A program made the position numbers and the translations under genes. Positions 22,399 to 25,860 of a stretch of DNA of 25,860 nt are shown piece by piece; within the stretch, counting starts at the first letter, position 1; each line of letters begins with the position of its first letter. Origin of the DNA: PNAI01 sp964575715 (GTDB lineage: Bacteria; Pseudomonadota; Alphaproteobacteria; Rhizobiales; Xanthobacteraceae); contig CAZNSG010000366.1 in the NCBI GenBank assembly GCA_964575715.1, positions 1 to 25,860 on the forward strand, written 5' to 3'. The notes beneath the pieces are model-generated. The model did not search any database, was not told the DNA's origin, and saw only the letters and a list, made by a program, of their open reading frames with translations.

Positions 22399-22430
22399 TG
22401 TCAGCGCAAACTATTTTCTAGACGGCGGCG

Positions 22431-22964
22431 TTACTTCTTGTAGCCGACATAGAAAATACCAATAGTGGCGCCCGATGCGTCCTTCATCGGTTCGTAGCCG
22501 GTGATGTACGGGGTACCCAGAATTGTCACCTCGCCGTAGTAGGCTTGCCCCTTATTGATTTCCACGATCGCCTTGCCGGCGGGATCCAGTATGGTCCCGA
22601 TTGCGCGGCCGCTGCCGTCTGGCTTTGGCACGCTCGTCGAGACGCGGATGTATTCTGCGCCGCTCTTCACGAAGAAAGTCGCTGTCATCCCTTTCCCGTC
22701 TTCCTTGCTGACTGCGTCAACGACGTCGAAATTGTTGTTGATCTTGGACGAGCCGAAAAGCAGACCGGGAGCGTCCTTGCCGCCAACGGCTTCTTTTCCT
22801 TCGAGCTTGGGCGCTCCTAATTTCGCCGCCATGGACTTCAAAGACGCAATTGATTTTGCGACTCGCGGGTCCGCTTGCGCATTGCCAGTGGTCGGCATCA
22901 CTATTGACGTTGCAACAAAGCATCCCGCCGCAAGGATGCCGACGATAAAGCTCTTCCGATTCAT
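22431..22964 (-). CDS. Periplasmic stand-alone Cache-domain protein
   Basis: This 177-residue secreted protein has a signal peptide (MNRKSF, hydrophobic core, cleavage near GNAQA) and one single Cache (Cache3/Cache2-like) domain. The domain runs through KINNNFDVVDAVSKEDGKGMTATFFVKSGAEYIRVSTSV, GTILDPAGKAIVEINKGQAYYGEVTILGTPYITGYEPMKDASGATIGIFYVGY. In chemoreceptors and histidine kinases this domain binds small molecules such as organic acids outside the membrane. Here no transmembrane anchor or signalling module follows, so it can only act as a free binding protein or partner of another receptor. The start at 22964 has GGAGGAG nine bases upstream on the minus strand. It is monocistronic, with its own terminator at 22368-22398. 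Ligand unknown. Confidence 0.85.
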   Translation of the reverse strand: MNRKSFIVGILAAGCFVATSIVMPTTGNAQADPRVAKSIASLKSMAAKLGAPKLEGKEAVGGKDAPGLLFGSSKINNNFDVVDAVSKEDGKGMTATFFVKSGAEYIRVSTSVPKPDGSGRAIGTILDPAGKAIVEINKGQAYYGEVTILGTPYITGYEPMKDASGATIGIFYVGYKK

Positions 22965-23118
22965 GTGATTATTCTCCTCCCGAGTGAAATGTGGCGTAAC
23001 CGATGACGCCGTTGTTTAGATTGATTGAAGTCGCCCGTGTCAGATGCGCCAGGGGCAAGTTGCTCGGCATGGCGCCGAGATTAGACAAGCCTTCTTATTA
23101 TTGTTGCAGGCTACAAGA

Positions 23119-24318
23119 TTAAACCGCCGCCGCATAGGCGGCAAAGCCTGTTTCGAGATCGGCGGTCAGATCGCCCACATCCTCGAGTCCGATATGGAAG
23201 CGCACACATGGCCCGCCCGGTGCCCACTTTGTTGCGGTGCGAATTGCGGTGCAATCGAATGGAATCGCTAGGCTTTCGTAGCCGCCCCAGGAAGCGCCCA
23301 TGCCATAAAGACGGAGCGCGTTGAGAAATGCAAAAACGGCCTCCTGCCGCACCGGCTTGAACACGATGCTGAACAGTCCACAGGCGCCGGTAAAATCGCG
23401 CTTCCAGATCGCGTGCCCGGGATGGCTGGGCATCGCGGGATGCACGACGCGCAGCACCTCCGGCCGCGCCTCGAGCCAGCGCGCGATCGTCAAGCCCGAT
23501 TGCTGATGGCGCGCAAGCCGCACGCCCATGGTTCGTAGGCCGCGGAGCCCGAGGTACATGTCGTCGGGCCCCACGCACAGACCGCTGGTACCCACCATGT
23601 CCTTGAGCTGCGGCCACGCGGCTTGGTTCGCGGAGACTGTGCCAAGCATCACATCGGAATGCCCGCCGATGTATTTTGTGCCCGACTGAATCGACAGGTC
23701 GGCGCCCTTCTCCAGCGCGCGAAAGTAGAGCGGGCTCGCCCAGGTATTGTCCATCAATACCAGTGCACCGCGCGCGTGAGCGGCATTGGCGATCGCCGGA
23801 ACATCTTGCATTTCGAACGACAGCGAGCCCGGCGACTCGACGAATACCGCACGCGTATTTGGCTGCATCAGTTTGGCGATACCCGCGCCGATGAGCGGAT
23901 CGTAGTAAGTCGTAGCGATGCCCATGCGCACCAGCACGCTGTCGCAAAACCGGCGTGTCGGACCATAGACGCAATCCGTGACCAGGACATGATCGCCGCT
24001 GCGCAGCACCGCAAGCAGCGCCGTCGAGATCGCTGCAAGACCCGATGGCAGCAGCGCGACACCGGCGCACGCGCCTCCATCGAGTTCGCGCAACGCCGAT
24101 TCCAGCGCCTCCGAGGTTGGGGTACCGCGCCGGCCGTATTGGTAGTGCCCGCGATGCGCGAGATAATCCTCAGCGGTGCGATAAAGCAGGGTGGACGCAT
24201 GATAGACTGGAGTATTGACGTAGCCATGATGCGCAAACGGATCGCGCCCGCCGGTCGATAGACGGGTCTCCGGCTTGTAGTCAGTCTGCCGCGCGTGGTC
24301 ATCGCCTTGTTTGGTCAT
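23119..24318 (-). CDS. metC: Cystathionine beta-lyase
   Basis: This 399-residue PLP enzyme of the Cys/Met trans-sulfuration family converts cystathionine to homocysteine, pyruvate and ammonia in methionine synthesis. It shows YGRRGTPTSEALESAL, PSGLAAISTALLAVL, LMDNTW with Asp190 (PLP ring N), and SIQSGTKYIGGHSD with Lys215 as the Schiff-base lysine. GASWGGYESL near the C-terminus is the MetC-like sequence. Cystathionine gamma-synthase and gamma-lyase are close relatives, but the GASWGGYESL region and overall sequence favour the beta-lyase. The start at 24318 is supported by a promoter whose -10 box overlaps the alternative start at 24345. A GAGGG lies eight bases upstream of 24318. It is divergent from the amino-acid ABC transporter, with a shared gap of about 230 bases. 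Confidence 0.93.
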   Translation of the reverse strand: MTKQGDDHARQTDYKPETRLSTGGRDPFAHHGYVNTPVYHASTLLYRTAEDYLAHRGHYQYGRRGTPTSEALESALRELDGGACAGVALLPSGLAAISTALLAVLRSGDHVLVTDCVYGPTRRFCDSVLVRMGIATTYYDPLIGAGIAKLMQPNTRAVFVESPGSLSFEMQDVPAIANAAHARGALVLMDNTWASPLYFRALEKGADLSIQSGTKYIGGHSDVMLGTVSANQAAWPQLKDMVGTSGLCVGPDDMYLGLRGLRTMGVRLARHQQSGLTIARWLEARPEVLRVVHPAMPSHPGHAIWKRDFTGACGLFSIVFKPVRQEAVFAFLNALRLYGMGASWGGYESLAIPFDCTAIRTATKWAPGGPCVRFHIGLEDVGDLTADLETGFAAYAAAV

Positions 24319-24344
24319 GGATTCGCCCTCGTCCTTCCGCGGCA

Positions 24345-24373
24345 TATACCGCGCCCTTTGATGCGACCGTCAA
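24345..24373 (-). promoter_or_regulatory. Candidate metC promoter
   Basis: Read on the minus strand, TTGACG (24373-24368) and GGTATA (24350-24345) are 17 bases apart, the optimal spacing for a housekeeping sigma factor. Transcription would start near 24338, about 20 bases before the metC start at 24318. No methionine riboswitch-like fold was recognised in this short leader. Confidence 0.45.
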
Positions 24374-24461
24374 CCCCTTGACCTATTGACCCAGCCGTTC
24401 TGAGATGGCTCGACAAGCGGTGCGCAGGCGGGCCTCGGCCCTGCTGGGTCGGGTTACTCAC

Positions 24462-24492
24462 CGCTGACGGTCAGCGCAAAACGCGCTATGGT
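24462..24492 (+). promoter_or_regulatory. Candidate aapJ promoter with palindromic operator
   Basis: CTGACG (24464-24469) and TATGGT (24487-24492) are separated by 17 bases, each matching four of six consensus positions. The perfect palindrome CGCTGAC-G-GTCAGCG (24462-24476) covers the -35 box, which is where a repressor would act. Transcription would begin near 24499, giving a leader of about 50 bases before ATG 24549. Confidence 0.4.
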
Positions 24493-24548
24493 GCCCCTGC
24501 CGCGTGTCGCCGCGCAGCGAAAACAGTCTGTTCTGGGAGAATCCCATC

Positions 24549-25565
24549 ATGCCCCGCGCTTTCATCTGCATTGCACTGGCGGCAATTCTGAGTGTCGTGG
24601 GATCGGAAGTCTCGGCTCAAACCCTCAATACTGTCAAAGCGCGGGGGATTCTCAATTGCGGCGCGAACGGAACGCTTGCTGGCTTCGGCGCGCCGGATGC
24701 CCAGGGCCGCTGGACCGGCTTCGACGTGGAATATTGCCGCGCGATCGCGGCCACGATCTTCAACGATCCGAACAAGGTCAAATTCGTGCCGCTCTCGGCC
24801 AAGGATCGTTTCACGGCTCTGCAGTCGGGCGAGGTCGACGTCCTGGTGCGAAACACCACTTGGACCAGTTCGCGCGACACGACGCTTGGGCTCAATTTCA
24901 CCGGCATCAATTACTACGACCATCAGGCCTTCATGGTACGCAAGGCGCTCAAAGTTAAATCGGCGCTCGAGCTCAGCGACGCTGCAATCTGCGTCCAACA
25001 AGGCACCACCACCGAACTCAACCTCGCGGACTATTTCCGCGCGCACAAGATGAAACTCAAGACCGTCACATTCGCGAGTGCGGACGAAGCTATCAAAGCC
25101 TACGACTCCAAGCGCTGCGACGGTTACACGACGGACGCATCGGGTATTCGCAGCGAAATGCGCAAGCTCGTCAATCCGGACGAACACGTCATCTTGGAAG
25201 ATGTGATTTCCAAGGAGCCACTCGGTCCCGTCGTGCGCCAGGGCGACGATCAATGGTTCGATATCGTCAAATGGGTGCATTTTGCCATGCTGACGGCGGA
25301 AGAATTTGGCGTGACCAGAGCCAACGTTGATGAACAATCGAGATCGGACATCCCGGATTTGCGGCGGCTGCTTGGCAACGAAGGCAAGTTTGGCGAGATG
25401 CTAGGGCTGACAAACGACTGGGCCTACCGGATCGTCAAGCACGTCGGAAATTACAGCGAGATCTTTGAGCGCAATGTCGGGCAGGGTTCGCCGCTGAAGC
25501 TGCCGCGCGGTTACAACGCGCTGTGGACCAAGGGTGGGTTGCAATACGCCCCGCCGATCCGCTAA
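24549..25565 (+). CDS. aapJ: General L-amino-acid ABC transporter, periplasmic binding protein
   Basis: This 338-residue secreted solute-binding protein of family 3 matches AapJ/BztA, which capture many L-amino acids in the periplasm for an ABC importer. A signal peptide (MPRAFICIALAAILSVVGSEVSA) is followed by TLNTVKARGILNCGANGTLAGFGAPDAQGRWTGFDVEYCRAIAATIF and FVPLSAKDRFTALQSGEVDVLVRNTTWTSSRDTTLGLNF. AICVQQGTTTELNLADYF and RCDGYTTDASGIRSEM are further marks of the AapJ branch. Its length agrees with the family. ATG 24549 has GGGAG about nine bases upstream; an earlier in-frame start (24504) would spoil the signal peptide. The aapQ permease gene follows after 37 bases. It is divergent from metC. 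Confidence 0.95.
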   Translation: MPRAFICIALAAILSVVGSEVSAQTLNTVKARGILNCGANGTLAGFGAPDAQGRWTGFDVEYCRAIAATIFNDPNKVKFVPLSAKDRFTALQSGEVDVLVRNTTWTSSRDTTLGLNFTGINYYDHQAFMVRKALKVKSALELSDAAICVQQGTTTELNLADYFRAHKMKLKTVTFASADEAIKAYDSKRCDGYTTDASGIRSEMRKLVNPDEHVILEDVISKEPLGPVVRQGDDQWFDIVKWVHFAMLTAEEFGVTRANVDEQSRSDIPDLRRLLGNEGKFGEMLGLTNDWAYRIVKHVGNYSEIFERNVGQGSPLKLPRGYNALWTKGGLQYAPPIR

Positions 25566-25602
25566 AGCGCATTAATTGAGCCAGGGCGTCCCGGAGCAGT
25601 CG

Positions 25603-25860
25603 ATGGACGCTGCCGATATCACCAAGCCCAAGGTTTCGCTGTTCTACAATCCAAAGGCGCGCAGTGTTGCCTATCAGGCGGCCCTCTGCGCGCTGATCGT
25701 TTTTCTCGTTTATGGCGCGGTCAGCAATGCGGTGGAGAATCTGAGACGTGCCAAAATCGCGTCTGGTTTCGATTTCTGGAATACCACTGCCGGCTTCGAT
25801 ATCAGCCAAACGCTGATTGATTATTCAGTTACCTCGACCTACGGCCGCGCGTTCTGGGTC
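25603..25860 (+). CDS. aapQ: General L-amino-acid ABC transporter permease, 5' part
   Basis: Only the first 86 codons are in the window and the frame is open at the edge. The translation starts MDAADITKPKVSLFYNPKAR, then a first membrane segment AYQAALCALIVFLVYGAVSNAVENL. It continues with IASGFDFWNTTAGFDISQTLIDYSVTSTYGRAFWV, the hallmark of AapQ/BztB permeases. These form the inner-membrane channel with AapM, driven by the ATPase AapP, for substrates delivered by AapJ. ATG 25603 has GGAG about seven bases upstream. The full protein should be about 400 residues, and aapM and aapP are expected beyond the window end. Confidence 0.93.
   Translation, partial: MDAADITKPKVSLFYNPKARSVAYQAALCALIVFLVYGAVSNAVENLRRAKIASGFDFWNTTAGFDISQTLIDYSVTSTYGRAFWV

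Noticed and set aside
23063..23079. Terminator hairpin after metC (CTCGGC/GCCGAG)
   Set aside because: Only six pairs and no U-tract on the minus strand; too weak to call.
24319..24450. SAM-type riboswitch upstream of metC
   Set aside because: The predicted leader is only about 20 bases and none of the known SAM riboswitch cores could be recognised.
1..25860. CRISPR arrays, insertion sequences, toxin-antitoxin or phage-defence systems
   Set aside because: No regularly spaced repeats, transposases or matching protein families were seen anywhere in the window.

Overview
The window looks like a chromosomal segment of a GC-rich alphaproteobacterium of the order Hyphomicrobiales (Bradyrhizobium/Rhodopseudomonas/Xanthobacteraceae-like). 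This rests on gene content: a double cold-shock-domain protein, a bacterial NDUFS4-type complex I subunit, an Aap/Bzt-type amino-acid ABC transporter and an alpha-2-macroglobulin/PBP1C pair. It also rests on several palindromic intergenic elements of the kind common in that group. Genus assignment is inference; no rRNA is present.

Layout. 1-2.7 kb: a broken or truncated Sir2 deacetylase, a two-domain cold-shock protein, a secreted DUF192 protein, tRNA-Pro(UGG), a dense cluster of palindromes, a small GIY-YIG nuclease and an NDUFS4-like protein. 2.7-4.6 kb: a receiver-EAL protein that has lost key residues in both domains, divergent from a RidA-family gene whose leader carries a strong hairpin. 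4.6-10.65 kb: seven enzymes that look catabolic. They are two cupins, a class II aldolase/decarboxylase, an acyl-CoA-dehydrogenase-fold flavoenzyme, an isochorismatase-fold amidohydrolase, an MDR quinone-oxidoreductase-like enzyme and a FAH-family hydrolase. They suggest an unassigned ring or heterocycle degradation route. 10.65-11.26 kb: about 610 bp without protein genes, holding tRNA-Arg(UCU) between two different palindromic repeats.

11.26-18.6 kb: a cell-envelope operon encoding a 1744-residue alpha-2-macroglobulin with an intact CSEQ thioester motif and penicillin-binding protein 1C, the usual trap-and-repair pairing. 18.7-22.4 kb: four tightly packed genes (GT39 transferase, PAP2 phosphatase, polyprenyl-phosphate GT2, small LpxB-N-domain membrane protein) that together resemble a lipid-carrier sugar pathway for lipid A or core modification. 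The block is closed by a strong terminator hairpin shared with a convergent periplasmic Cache-domain gene. 23.1-25.86 kb: cystathionine beta-lyase (metC), divergent from the first two genes of a general L-amino-acid ABC transporter (aapJ, and the start of aapQ, which runs off the end).

No transposase, integrase, phage gene, CRISPR array or rRNA was seen. The most unusual features are the interleaved palindromes beside the GIY-YIG gene, the doubly degenerate receiver-EAL protein, the unassigned catabolic cluster and the compact lipid-glycosylation set.
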